In this document: piece after piece, positions 43,032 through 51,635 of the stretch | How positions within the stretch are numbered: the first letter of the stretch is position 1 | Layout of the letters: each line of letters starts with the position of its first letter | DNA from: Neorhizobium sp. SOG26 | GTDB taxonomy: Bacteria; Pseudomonadota; Alphaproteobacteria; Rhizobiales; Rhizobiaceae | Assembly (NCBI RefSeq): GCF_003491345.1 | Contig: NZ_CP025512.1 | Span: forward strand, 2,418,001-2,482,000 | Length of the DNA stretch: 64,000 nt | Reading direction: 5' to 3' | Notes under the pieces: generated by a model | The model's database searches: none | Told to the model about the DNA's origin: nothing | What the model saw: the letters and a program-made list of their open reading frames with translations, nothing else | Translations under genes and position numbers: made by a program

Positions 43032-43063
43032 CCGCAGACGCAATCTCCGAGCGGCGTTTTTTT
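43032..43063 (+). terminator. Leader terminator upstream of nrtA
   Basis: CCGC-AGA, five-base loop, TCT-(ccga)-GCGG then CG and seven T. The stem has a 4-base bulge, so the exact fold is uncertain, but a T7 run 50 bp before nrtA in an ANTAR leader fits a conditional terminator. Confidence 0.5.
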
Positions 43064-43112
43064 GTGCCTGAAAACCAGCCAGAGCGAAGCTGGCAGCAGA
43101 GGGAACCTGCGC

Positions 43113-44411
43113 ATGACGATGATTTTCAAGAGCGGCCTTTCCCGCCGCAGCATGCTCAAGACCACCGCCACCGCAGCCCTCGTCGGCGCGGTCAAGACAG
43201 CCTTTCCCTCCGGCGCCCTTGCTGCGGGGCCCGGCCCGGAAGTGAAAGGCGTCAAGCTCGGCTACATCGCGCTCACTGATGCTGCGCCGCTGATTGTCGC
43301 CAAGGAAAAAGGCCTGTTTAAAAAACACGGCCTGCCGGAGGTCGAGGTTGCCAAGCAGGCGTCCTGGGGTGCCACCCGAGACAACCTCGTGCTTGGCGGC
43401 GCCGCGAACGGCATCGACGGCGCGCATATCCTCTCGCCGCTCCCCTACCTCATGCACACCGGCCGGGTGACGCAGAACAACAAGCCGGTGCCGATGGCGA
43501 TCCTGGCGCGCCTCAACCTCGACAGCCAGGGGATCTCGGTCGCGAAAGAATATGCCGAAACCGGCGTGCAGCTCGACGCCTCGAAACTGAAGGCTGCCTT
43601 CGAGAAAAAGAAGGCCGAGGGGAAGGAGATTAAGGCCGCCATGACCTTCCCCGGCGGCACGCACGACCTCTGGATCCGCTACTGGCTCGCCGCCGGCGGT
43701 ATAGATCCGAACACAGACGTCTCGACCATCGTCGTGCCGCCGCCGCAGATGGTGGCCAACATGAAGGTCCGCAACATGGACGTCTTCTGTGTTGGCGAGC
43801 CGTGGAATGAGCAACTCGTCAACCAGAACATCGGCTTCACCGCCGCCACCACGGGTGAGCTCTGGAAGGGGCATCCGGAAAAGGCGCTCGGCCTGCGCGC
43901 CGACTGGGTGGAGAAGAACCCGAATGCCGCGAAAGCCCTGCTGATGGCCGTCATGGAGGCCCAGCAGTGGTGCGAAAGCATGGACAACAAGGCGGAGATG
44001 GCTGAGATCCTCGGCCGCCGCCAGTGGTTCAACGTCCCGTCAAAGGATGTGCTCGGGCGCCTGAAGGGCGACATCAACTACGGCAACGGGCGCAACGTGA
44101 AGGGCACCGACCTCTTCATGAAGTTCTGGCGCGACCACGCCTCCTACCCCTTCAGGAGCCATGACAGCTGGTTCATCGCGGAAAACATCCGCTGGGGTTA
44201 CCTGCCCGCAGATACCAACATCAACGCGTTGATCGGCGCAGTAAACCGCGACGACATGTGGCGTGAGGCTGCCAAGGATCTGGGGATCGCCGCCGCCGAC
44301 ATCCCCGCCTCGTCCTCGCGCGGCAAGGAGACCTTCTTCGACGGCAAGGTATTCGATCCGGAAAACCCATCCGCCTATCTCGAAAGCCTGTCGATCAAGG
44401 CCGCCTCCTGA
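43113..44411 (+). CDS. nrtA: Nitrate ABC transporter substrate-binding protein
   Basis: The 432-aa protein has a twin-arginine leader (SRRSMLKTTATAALVGAV). The NrtA/CmpA-type binding domain follows, with KLGYIALTDAAPLIVAKEKG, AMTFPGGTHDLWIRYWLAAGG, VFCVGEPWNEQL and FMKFWRDHASYPFRSHDSWF. The ATG at 43113 is chosen because it gives the Tat leader; the frame is open upstream through the leader terminator. It is the first gene of the nitrate operon. The mature protein binds nitrate in the periplasm, with bicarbonate relatives excluded only by context. Confidence 0.93.
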   Translation: MTMIFKSGLSRRSMLKTTATAALVGAVKTAFPSGALAAGPGPEVKGVKLGYIALTDAAPLIVAKEKGLFKKHGLPEVEVAKQASWGATRDNLVLGGAANGIDGAHILSPLPYLMHTGRVTQNNKPVPMAILARLNLDSQGISVAKEYAETGVQLDASKLKAAFEKKKAEGKEIKAAMTFPGGTHDLWIRYWLAAGGIDPNTDVSTIVVPPPQMVANMKVRNMDVFCVGEPWNEQLVNQNIGFTAATTGELWKGHPEKALGLRADWVEKNPNAAKALLMAVMEAQQWCESMDNKAEMAEILGRRQWFNVPSKDVLGRLKGDINYGNGRNVKGTDLFMKFWRDHASYPFRSHDSWFIAENIRWGYLPADTNINALIGAVNRDDMWREAAKDLGIAAADIPASSSRGKETFFDGKVFDPENPSAYLESLSIKAAS

Positions 44412-44422
44412 TTCCCCACCTC

Positions 44423-44455
44423 CGGCGCGCTCCCCTGGGGTGTGCCGGCTTTTTC
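44423..44455 (+). terminator. Intercistronic attenuator between nrtA and nrtB
   Basis: CCGGC...GCCGG with a mostly paired interior (several G-T pairs) followed by CTTTTT. It lies in the 65-bp nrtA-nrtB gap. It probably reduces permease relative to binding-protein expression or protects the nrtA mRNA end. Confidence 0.6.
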
Positions 44456-44476
44456 CATTTCGAACGGAGCGTGCTG

Positions 44477-45370
44477 ATGTCCGCCCTCGCAAAACAACCG
44501 AAGCTCGCCGCAGTCACCGCGGCAAATCCACAAGCTACCGTCGTGCCGTTCTCCGGCAGGCAGGTCCGCAAGATCAACCTCAGGCACGTCGGCGCCACCG
44601 CCCTGCGCAACGTCGCTCCGCCGCTGGTCGTCATGACCCTGATCCTGCTCGTCTGGCAGACCCTGTGTTCTTCGCCAGACGCATCTCTCCCCTCGCCGCT
44701 TGTCGTCTGGGCGGAAGCCTATGACCTGATCGCCTTTCCGTTCTTCAGCTACGGCTCACAGGACATCGGACTCGGCTGGCGCGTGCTCGTTTCCCTTCAG
44801 CGCGTCGCCTATGGCTTCGGCCTTGCGGCTGTTGCCGGCGTCCTTGTCGGGGCGATTATTGGTCAGTCGGTCTGGGCCATGCGTGGGCTGGACCCGATCT
44901 TCCAGGTGCTGCGCACCGTGCCGCCGCTCGCCTGGCTGCCCCTCTCGCTCGCCGCCTTCCAGGATTCCAACCCGTCCGCCATCTTCGTGATCTTCATCAC
45001 CTCGATCTGGCCCGTCATCATCAACACCGCGGTCGGCGTGCGCAACATCCCGCAGGACTACCGCAATGTGGCTGAAGTGCTGCGGCTCAACCAGTTCGAG
45101 TTCTTCTTCAAGATCATGTTGCCGTCGGCCGCGCCCTACATCTTCACGGGGCTTCGCATCGGCGTCGGCCTCTCCTGGCTTGCGATCGTTGCGGCCGAAA
45201 TGCTGACCGGCGGTGTCGGCATCGGCTTCTTCATCTGGGACGCGTGGAACTCGTCGCGCCTGCCCGACATCATCGTCGCACTCGCCTACATCGGCGTCGT
45301 CGGCTTCGCCCTCGACAAGCTCGTGGCCGCGCTCGGCACCGTCATCACCCGCGGCGCATCGGCTAATTAG
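44477..45370 (+). CDS. nrtB: Nitrate ABC transporter permease
   Basis: The 297-aa membrane protein has about six hydrophobic segments and the permease loop EVLRLNQFEFFFKIMLPSAAP, the NrtB/SsuC-type EAA motif. It starts at the ATG behind GGAG; an in-frame GTG at 44471 is an alternative. It lies between nrtA and nrtC and forms the inner-membrane channel. Confidence 0.92.
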   Translation: MSALAKQPKLAAVTAANPQATVVPFSGRQVRKINLRHVGATALRNVAPPLVVMTLILLVWQTLCSSPDASLPSPLVVWAEAYDLIAFPFFSYGSQDIGLGWRVLVSLQRVAYGFGLAAVAGVLVGAIIGQSVWAMRGLDPIFQVLRTVPPLAWLPLSLAAFQDSNPSAIFVIFITSIWPVIINTAVGVRNIPQDYRNVAEVLRLNQFEFFFKIMLPSAAPYIFTGLRIGVGLSWLAIVAAEMLTGGVGIGFFIWDAWNSSRLPDIIVALAYIGVVGFALDKLVAALGTVITRGASAN

Positions 45371-45380
45371 GGAGCATTCC

Positions 45381-46178
45381 ATGAACGCCTACCTGAAGCT
45401 CGACCATATCGACAAGCATTTCGACCGCGGCGGCACCCGCGCCGAGGTGCTGAAGGATATCAACCTGACGATCGTCAAGGGCGAGTTCGTTTCGATCATC
45501 GGCCATTCCGGCTGCGGCAAGTCTACCCTGCTCAACCTGATCGCCGGGCTGACGCCGGTCTCAGCCGGCGCGGTGCTCCTGGAGAACCGGGAGGTCAACG
45601 AACCGGGCCCCGAACGCGCGGTGGTGTTCCAGAACCACTCGCTGCTGCCCTGGCTGACTGTCTATGAAAACGTCAATCTCGCCGTCTCAAAGGTCTTCAA
45701 GAACAGCAAGACCAGGGTCGAGAAGCACGACTGGGTAATGGCCAATCTCGACCTCGTGCAGATGGGGCATGCCAAGGACAAGCGGCCGGCGGAGATCTCC
45801 GGCGGCATGAAGCAGCGCGTCGGCATTGCCCGGGCACTCGCCATGGAACCGAAGATCCTCCTGCTCGATGAGCCGTTCGGCGCACTCGACGCCTTGACCC
45901 GCGCACACTTGCAGGATGCCGTGATGGAGATCCACGCTCGGCTCGGCAACACGATGGTGATGATCACCCACGATGTCGACGAGGCGGTACTGCTGTCGGA
46001 TCGCATCGTGATGATGACCAACGGACCCGGGGCGCGCATCGGCGAAGTGCTAGACGTGCCGATCCCGCGACCACGCCATCGCATCGAACTCGCCTCCGAC
46101 CGCACGTATCTGAAGTGCCGCGAGGCCGTCCTCAAATTCCTCTACGAACGCCACCGCTTCGTTGAAGCCGCGGAGTAA
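45381..46178 (+). CDS. nrtC: Nitrate ABC transporter ATP-binding protein
   Basis: The 265-aa ATPase has Walker A GHSGCGKST, the Q-loop VFQNHSLLPWLT, the signature ISGGMKQRVGIARAL, Walker B ILLLDEPFGALD and the switch His in ITHDVDEA. It lacks the extra NrtA-like domain of cyanobacterial NrtC and is of the NrtD/NasD type. It starts 10 bp after nrtB and ends 5 bp before nirB. Confidence 0.92.
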   Translation: MNAYLKLDHIDKHFDRGGTRAEVLKDINLTIVKGEFVSIIGHSGCGKSTLLNLIAGLTPVSAGAVLLENREVNEPGPERAVVFQNHSLLPWLTVYENVNLAVSKVFKNSKTRVEKHDWVMANLDLVQMGHAKDKRPAEISGGMKQRVGIARALAMEPKILLLDEPFGALDALTRAHLQDAVMEIHARLGNTMVMITHDVDEAVLLSDRIVMMTNGPGARIGEVLDVPIPRPRHRIELASDRTYLKCREAVLKFLYERHRFVEAAE

Positions 46179-46183
46179 ACGAC

Positions 46184-48634
46184 ATGACCGAAAAACTCGT
46201 CATCATCGGCAATGGCATGGCGCCGGGGCGCATGCTGGAACATCTCTTTGAGCAGGCCCCCGGCCGCTACAGCGTCACGATCTTTAACGCCGAACCGCGC
46301 GTCAACTATGACCGCATCATGCTTTCCCCGGTGCTCTCGGGCGAGAAAACCTATGAACAGATCGTCATCCATGGCGACGGCTGGTACATCGACCACGGTA
46401 TCACCCTCTACAAGGGCCATCGGATCGTCGCGATCGATCGCGTCGCAAAGACTGTCACCTCCGACCATGGCGTGACCGAAAGCTACGACAAGCTGGTGAT
46501 CGCCACCGGCTCCGTGCCCTTCATCATCCCCGTTCCCGGCAAGGATCTGCCGGGCGTCATCACCTATCGTGACCTCGATGACGTGCAGGCCATGCTGCTG
46601 GCAGCGCAATCGCGCGAAAAGGCTGTTGTCATCGGTGGTGGCTTGCTGGGCCTCGAGGCGGCGGCAGGTCTTGCCCAGCGCGGCATGGACGTGACCGTGC
46701 TGCATGTCATGCCGACGCTGATGGAACGTCAGCTCGATCCGGCCGCCGGGTACCTTCTGCAGAAGGCGGTCGAAGAGCGCGGCATCAAGGTAATCTGCAA
46801 GGCCAATACCAAGCAGATCATCGGCGACGGCAAGGTGGAAGGCGTCGAACTGGATGATGGCCGCATCATCCCTGCGACGCTCGTCGTCATGGCGGTTGGC
46901 ATCCGCCCCAACGCGGGGCTTGCCAGGGACGCGGGGCTCGCGGTCAACCGCGGCATTGTCGTTGACGCCGGCATGCAGACCTCAGACGGCGACATCTATG
47001 CGATCGGCGAATGCGCCGAAGTGGGCGGCATGGTCTACGGCCTCGTCGCACCGCTTTACGAGATGGCCCGTGTCGCTGCCGCCCATCTGGCGGGGGATAC
47101 CGGACCGGCCTTCGTGCATTCCGATACACCGACCAAGCTGAAGGTCACCGGCATCGACCTTTATTCCCTTGGCGACTTTGGCGATGGGGACGACCGGCAG
47201 GAGATCGTGCTGCGTGACGCCACCGCCGGCGTCTACAAGCGCCTGGTGCTGAAGGACAACCGGATCATCGGCACCGTCCTCTACGGCGAGACCTCCGACG
47301 GCGCCTGGTTCAACGACCTGAAGAAGAAGGCCGTCGACATTTCCGACATGCGCGAGACCCTGATCTTCGGACAGGCCTATCAGGGAGGGTCGCCGCTGGA
47401 CCCTATGGCGGCCGTTGCAGCCTTGCCGGATGATGCGGAAATCTGCGGCTGCAACGGCGTCTGCAAAGGCAAGATTACCGGCACGATTACGGCCAAGGGC
47501 CTGACGACGCTGGACGACGTGCGCGCCCACACGAAGGCGTCCGCCTCCTGCGGCACCTGCACCGGCCTCGTCGAACAGTTGATGAGCCTCACCTTGGGCG
47601 ACGCCTACAACCCGAAGGCCGTGCAGCCCATGTGCCCCTGCACCGAACTCGGCCATGACGATGTGCGCCGCCTGATCAAGGCCAAGGGCCTGAAGACCAT
47701 TCCGGCCGTCATGCAGGAGTTGGAATGGAAGACATCCTGCGGCTGCGCCAAATGCCGCCCGGCGCTGAACTATTACCTCGTCTGCGACTGGCCGGATGAA
47801 TATGCCGACGACTACCAGTCGCGCTTCATCAACGAGCGCGTCCACGCCAACATTCAGAAGGACGGCACTTATTCGGTGGTGCCGCGCATGTGGGGCGGCG
47901 TCACCAACGCGGATGAATTGCGCGCCATCGCCGATGTCGTAGACAAGTTCGCGATCCCGATGGTGAAGGTCACCGGCGGCCAGCGCATCGACCTGCTTGG
48001 CATCGAAAAGGAAGACCTTCCGGCGGTGTGGGCCGATCTCGGCAAGGCCGGCTTCATCTCCGGCCAGGCCTATGCCAAGGGTCTGCGGACGGTAAAAACC
48101 TGCGTCGGCTCCGACTGGTGCCGCTTCGGCACGCAGGATTCGACCGGGCTCGGCATCCGCATCGAAAAGTTCATGTGGGGCTCCTGGACGCCGGCGAAGT
48201 TGAAGATGGCTGTCTCCGGATGTCCGCGAAACTGCGCCGAGGCGACCTGCAAGGACATCGGCGTCATCTGCGTCGATTCCGGCTTCGAGATCCATTTCGC
48301 CGGCGCCGCCGGTCTCGACATCAAGGGCACGGAAGTGCTGGGTCTCGTGAAGACCGAGGACGAAGCGCTCGAGCATATCGTGGCGCTGACGCAGATGTAC
48401 CGGGAACAGGGCCGCTACCTCGAGCGCATCTACAAATGGGCGAAGCGCATCGGTCTCGACGAGATCCGCCGGCAGATCATGGAGGATGCCGACAAGCGCA
48501 AGGCCTACTACGAGCGCTTCGTCTTCTCCCAGAAATTTGCCCAGGTCGACCCTTGGTCGGAGCGCGTCTCCGGCAAGGACAAGCACGAGTTCAAGCCGAT
48601 TGCCACCGTCGGCTTCCATCAGGCAGCGGAGTGA
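46184..48634 (+). CDS. nirB: Assimilatory nitrite reductase large subunit
   Basis: The 816-aa protein has an N-terminal NAD(P)H/FAD reductase module (1-300), a BFD-type [2Fe-2S] region (about 419-465; CGCNGVCKGKI, CGTCTG) and a second Cys-rich segment (about 480-530; MCPCTELG, SCGCAKCRPALNYY). The sirohaem-[4Fe-4S] domain carries TCVGSDWCRFG (about 640) and SGCPRNCAEATCKD (about 678). It reduces nitrite to ammonium with six electrons in the cytoplasm. It follows nrtC by 5 bp and pairs with nirD. Confidence 0.96.
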   Translation: MTEKLVIIGNGMAPGRMLEHLFEQAPGRYSVTIFNAEPRVNYDRIMLSPVLSGEKTYEQIVIHGDGWYIDHGITLYKGHRIVAIDRVAKTVTSDHGVTESYDKLVIATGSVPFIIPVPGKDLPGVITYRDLDDVQAMLLAAQSREKAVVIGGGLLGLEAAAGLAQRGMDVTVLHVMPTLMERQLDPAAGYLLQKAVEERGIKVICKANTKQIIGDGKVEGVELDDGRIIPATLVVMAVGIRPNAGLARDAGLAVNRGIVVDAGMQTSDGDIYAIGECAEVGGMVYGLVAPLYEMARVAAAHLAGDTGPAFVHSDTPTKLKVTGIDLYSLGDFGDGDDRQEIVLRDATAGVYKRLVLKDNRIIGTVLYGETSDGAWFNDLKKKAVDISDMRETLIFGQAYQGGSPLDPMAAVAALPDDAEICGCNGVCKGKITGTITAKGLTTLDDVRAHTKASASCGTCTGLVEQLMSLTLGDAYNPKAVQPMCPCTELGHDDVRRLIKAKGLKTIPAVMQELEWKTSCGCAKCRPALNYYLVCDWPDEYADDYQSRFINERVHANIQKDGTYSVVPRMWGGVTNADELRAIADVVDKFAIPMVKVTGGQRIDLLGIEKEDLPAVWADLGKAGFISGQAYAKGLRTVKTCVGSDWCRFGTQDSTGLGIRIEKFMWGSWTPAKLKMAVSGCPRNCAEATCKDIGVICVDSGFEIHFAGAAGLDIKGTEVLGLVKTEDEALEHIVALTQMYREQGRYLERIYKWAKRIGLDEIRRQIMEDADKRKAYYERFVFSQKFAQVDPWSERVSGKDKHEFKPIATVGFHQAAE

Positions 48635-48638
48635 GGAC

Positions 48639-48977
48639 ATGGACATGAACTGGCACCCGATCGGCGACATTTCCGACATTCCACTTCTCGGCGCACGCTG
48701 CGTGAAGACGCCCTTCATGAAGATCGCGGTTTTCCGCACCGGCGAGCATGAGGCTTACGCCATCGAAAACCGCTGCCCGCACAAGGCCGGTCCGCTTTCG
48801 GAGGGCATCGTCCACGGCAATTCCGTAACCTGCCCGCTGCACAACTGGGTGATCTCGCTCGAAACGGGCAAGGCACTCGGTGCAGACGAGGGCGAGGTGC
48901 GGACCATCCCGCTGAAAAATGAAAGCGGTCAACTCTTCCTTGCGCTGGAAAGCGTGATGCTGGAAGCGGCGGAGTAG
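48639..48977 (+). CDS. nirD: Nitrite reductase small subunit (Rieske-type)
   Basis: The 112-aa protein is NirD. It has complete Rieske ligands, Cys and His in NRCPHKAGPL and Cys and His in VTCPLHNWV; in some NirD proteins these are lost. It starts 4 bp after nirB. An ATG two codons later (48645) is a possible alternative start. Confidence 0.93.
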   Translation: MDMNWHPIGDISDIPLLGARCVKTPFMKIAVFRTGEHEAYAIENRCPHKAGPLSEGIVHGNSVTCPLHNWVISLETGKALGADEGEVRTIPLKNESGQLFLALESVMLEAAE

Positions 48978-48983
48978 CAACCC

Positions 48984-51635
48984 ATGCCCGTCGAGACCAG
49001 GACCACCTGCCCCTATTGCGGCGTCGGCTGCGGCGTCATCGCCTCGGTTCATGAGGATGGTGCGGTTTCGGTCAAGGGTGATCCGGAGCATCCTGCCAAT
49101 TTCGGCAGGCTCTGCTCCAAGGGATCAGCGCTGGCCGAAACGATCGATCTCGACGGACGCGTCCTGTTTCCCGAGATCGGTGGGCGGCAGACTGGCTGGG
49201 GCGAGACACTCGATCTCGTGGCCCGAAAGTTTTCCGAGGCGCTTGCCGAACATGGACCGGATGCGGTGGCCTTCTACGTCTCCGGCCAGTTGCTGACGGA
49301 GGATTATTATGTCGCCAACAAGCTGATGAAGGGCTTCTTCGGCTCGGCGAATATCGACACCAATTCAAGGCTTTGCATGTCCTCCTCCGTCGCTGGCCAC
49401 CGCCGCGCCTTCGGATCCGACACCGTGCCCGGCACCTACGAGGACCTGGAACTGGCCGACCTGGTGGTGCTGACCGGTTCCAACCTCGCCTGGTGCCATC
49501 CTGTCCTCTACCAGCGGCTTGCTGCTGCCAAGGCAGCCCGGCCTGAGATGAAAGTCGTCGTGATCGACCCGCGCCGGACGATGACCTGCGACATCGCCGA
49601 CCTGCATCTGGCGATCCGGCCGGATGGCGACGTCGCATTGTTCATGGGCTTGCTCGCTCATCTGGCGGAGAGTGCGGCGCTCGATCGAGCTTTTGTCGAG
49701 GCGCATACTGCGGGCTTTGCCGAGGCTGTTTCTGCCGCATCAGCGCTTTCATTTTCTGAGTTGTCCGAACGCACCAGCCTCCCGGCATCGCAGCTTGAGC
49801 AGTTTTTCCACCTGTTCGAAACGACGGAGAAGGTCGTTACCTGCTACAGCCAGGGGGTCAACCAGTCGTCTTCCGGCACCGACAAGGTCAACGCGATCAT
49901 CAACTGCCATCTCGCCACCGGCCGCATCGGCCGGCCCGGCATGGGGCCATTTTCGCTGACCGGACAGCCGAACGCCATGGGCGGCCGCGAGGTCGGCGGG
50001 CTCGCCAACATGCTCGCCGCCCATATGGCGATCGAGAACCCTGAAGATCGCGACCGCGTCCAGCGTTTCTGGGCGTCTCCAACGATCGCACCGAAGCCGG
50101 GCCTGAAGGCGGTGGACATGTTCCGCGCCGTCGCGGACGGCCGTATCAAGGCCCTGTGGATCATGGCAACCAACCCGGTCGTTTCGATGCCGGATGCCGC
50201 TGCGGTCGAAGCCGCGTTAAAAGCCTGCCCCTTCGTGGTCGTGTCCGACATCATGCGTGACACCGACACAACGCGTCACGCCCATGTGCTCCTGCCCTCG
50301 CTCGGCTGGGGCGAGAGGGACGGCACGGTCACCAATTCCGAACGCCGCATTACCCGCCAGCGCCGCTTCCTGGCATCGCCTGGAGAAGCAAAGCCGGACT
50401 GGTGGCAGATGGCGGAGGTTGCGCGCCGCATGGGCTTTGCCGGTTTCGACTACCAATCGCCAGCCGAGATTTTTGCTGAACATGCCGCGCTCTCCGCCTT
50501 CGAGAACCAAGGCAGCCGAGACTTCGATATCGGAGCCTATGCGGGCGCTGGTCCAGAGGCATACGATGAACTTCCGCCATTCCAGTGGCCGTCGCCGGTA
50601 GCCGAGGGGGATAAGCCAAAACGCTTCTTCGCCGACGGCGGTTTCTTCCATCCAGATGGGAGAGCCCGCTTCATCGCCGTCACGGCACCGGCAACCGATC
50701 GTACTGATGCGCTTTATCCGCTGACGCTCAACACCGGGCGCATTCGCGATCATTGGCACACGATGACCCGCACCGGCAAAAGCGCCCGGCTTTCCGGCCA
50801 TATCGCCGAGCCCTTCGCGGAAATCCACCCGCAGGACGCCGCGAAACTGCGCATCCGAAACACCGGGCTGGTGGAACTCGAAAGCCCGTTCGGCAAAGCG
50901 GTCGTCCGCGCACTCGTCACCGAACGGCAGGCGCCGGGCAGCGTTTTTGTGCCGATGCACTGGAACGACCAGTTTTCCGCCAAGGCGCGCATCGATGCCC
51001 TCGTTCCTCCGCTCACCGATCCGGTCTCCGGCCAGCCGGCCTCCAAGAACGTCGCAGTCACCGCCCGCACATATGAAGTCGCTTACTACGGTTTCGCCGT
51101 CTCAATAGCGAAGCCCGCGCCGCAATCGGACTACTGGGCGCTCGCCAAGGCCGAGGGCGGCTGGCGCACCGAACTCGGTTTCAAGACGGCTCCCGAAGAT
51201 TGGATCGACTGGTGCCAAGGCACATTCGGCATCAGCCCCGTCATCGAGCCGCTCGGTTACATGGACCGGCAGACCGGCGACCTGCGCCTCGCCTTTTTCG
51301 ACGCGGACAAGCTGCTTGCGGCATTTTTCCTTGCTCGCGAGCCGGTCGCCGTCGCGCGCAACTGGGCAATCAGCCAACTCACGACACGCCACACCGATCT
51401 GACCCGGCGTTTCGGCATCGTCGCCGGCCGCCCTGGCGCCGATCAGCCCGATCCCGGCGCCACCGTCTGCTCCTGCTTTTCGGTCGGCATCAACAGGATC
51501 ATCAGCGCTGTCCGCAACGGATGCCACTCCGTCGAGGCGGTCGGAAAACATACCAATGCCGGAACCAACTGCGGCTCCTGCCGCGCGGAAATCAGGGGAA
51601 TCATCAATGGATGTCTTGCAGCAGCCGCGGAGTGA
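48984..51635 (+). CDS. nasA: Assimilatory nitrate reductase catalytic subunit
   Basis: The 883-aa molybdopterin enzyme has an N-terminal [4Fe-4S] motif (Cys9, Cys12, Cys16, Cys44) and Mo-bisMGD segments such as QGVNQSSSGTDKVNAI and RPGMGPFSLTGQPNAMGGR. The C-terminal domain includes TGRIRDHWHTMTRTG. A fused BFD-type [2Fe-2S] domain ends the protein (about 828-875; VCSCFSVG, NCGSCRAEI). It has no Tat leader, so it is cytoplasmic. It reduces nitrate to nitrite for NirBD. No separate NasB/NasC reductase gene is present in the operon. Confidence 0.95.
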   Translation: MPVETRTTCPYCGVGCGVIASVHEDGAVSVKGDPEHPANFGRLCSKGSALAETIDLDGRVLFPEIGGRQTGWGETLDLVARKFSEALAEHGPDAVAFYVSGQLLTEDYYVANKLMKGFFGSANIDTNSRLCMSSSVAGHRRAFGSDTVPGTYEDLELADLVVLTGSNLAWCHPVLYQRLAAAKAARPEMKVVVIDPRRTMTCDIADLHLAIRPDGDVALFMGLLAHLAESAALDRAFVEAHTAGFAEAVSAASALSFSELSERTSLPASQLEQFFHLFETTEKVVTCYSQGVNQSSSGTDKVNAIINCHLATGRIGRPGMGPFSLTGQPNAMGGREVGGLANMLAAHMAIENPEDRDRVQRFWASPTIAPKPGLKAVDMFRAVADGRIKALWIMATNPVVSMPDAAAVEAALKACPFVVVSDIMRDTDTTRHAHVLLPSLGWGERDGTVTNSERRITRQRRFLASPGEAKPDWWQMAEVARRMGFAGFDYQSPAEIFAEHAALSAFENQGSRDFDIGAYAGAGPEAYDELPPFQWPSPVAEGDKPKRFFADGGFFHPDGRARFIAVTAPATDRTDALYPLTLNTGRIRDHWHTMTRTGKSARLSGHIAEPFAEIHPQDAAKLRIRNTGLVELESPFGKAVVRALVTERQAPGSVFVPMHWNDQFSAKARIDALVPPLTDPVSGQPASKNVAVTARTYEVAYYGFAVSIAKPAPQSDYWALAKAEGGWRTELGFKTAPEDWIDWCQGTFGISPVIEPLGYMDRQTGDLRLAFFDADKLLAAFFLAREPVAVARNWAISQLTTRHTDLTRRFGIVAGRPGADQPDPGATVCSCFSVGINRIISAVRNGCHSVEAVGKHTNAGTNCGSCRAEIRGIINGCLAAAAE

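Larger units (their letters stand above)
42767..43112 (+). other. Regulatory region and leader RNA of the nitrate operon
   Basis: This 346-bp stretch holds no protein gene. It contains a dyad GTGACT-N5-AGTCAC (42887-42903), a sigma-54 promoter, the ANTAR-type hairpin, a second hairpin AGGCGC-N7-GCGCCT (42965-42983), a long GCAAAA...TTTTGC pairing (about 42984-43014) and a T7 tract (43057-43063) before nrtA. The lower stem of the first hairpin and an extension of the second compete for GCAG at 42959-42962. I saw no convincing NtrC site upstream. Confidence 0.7.
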
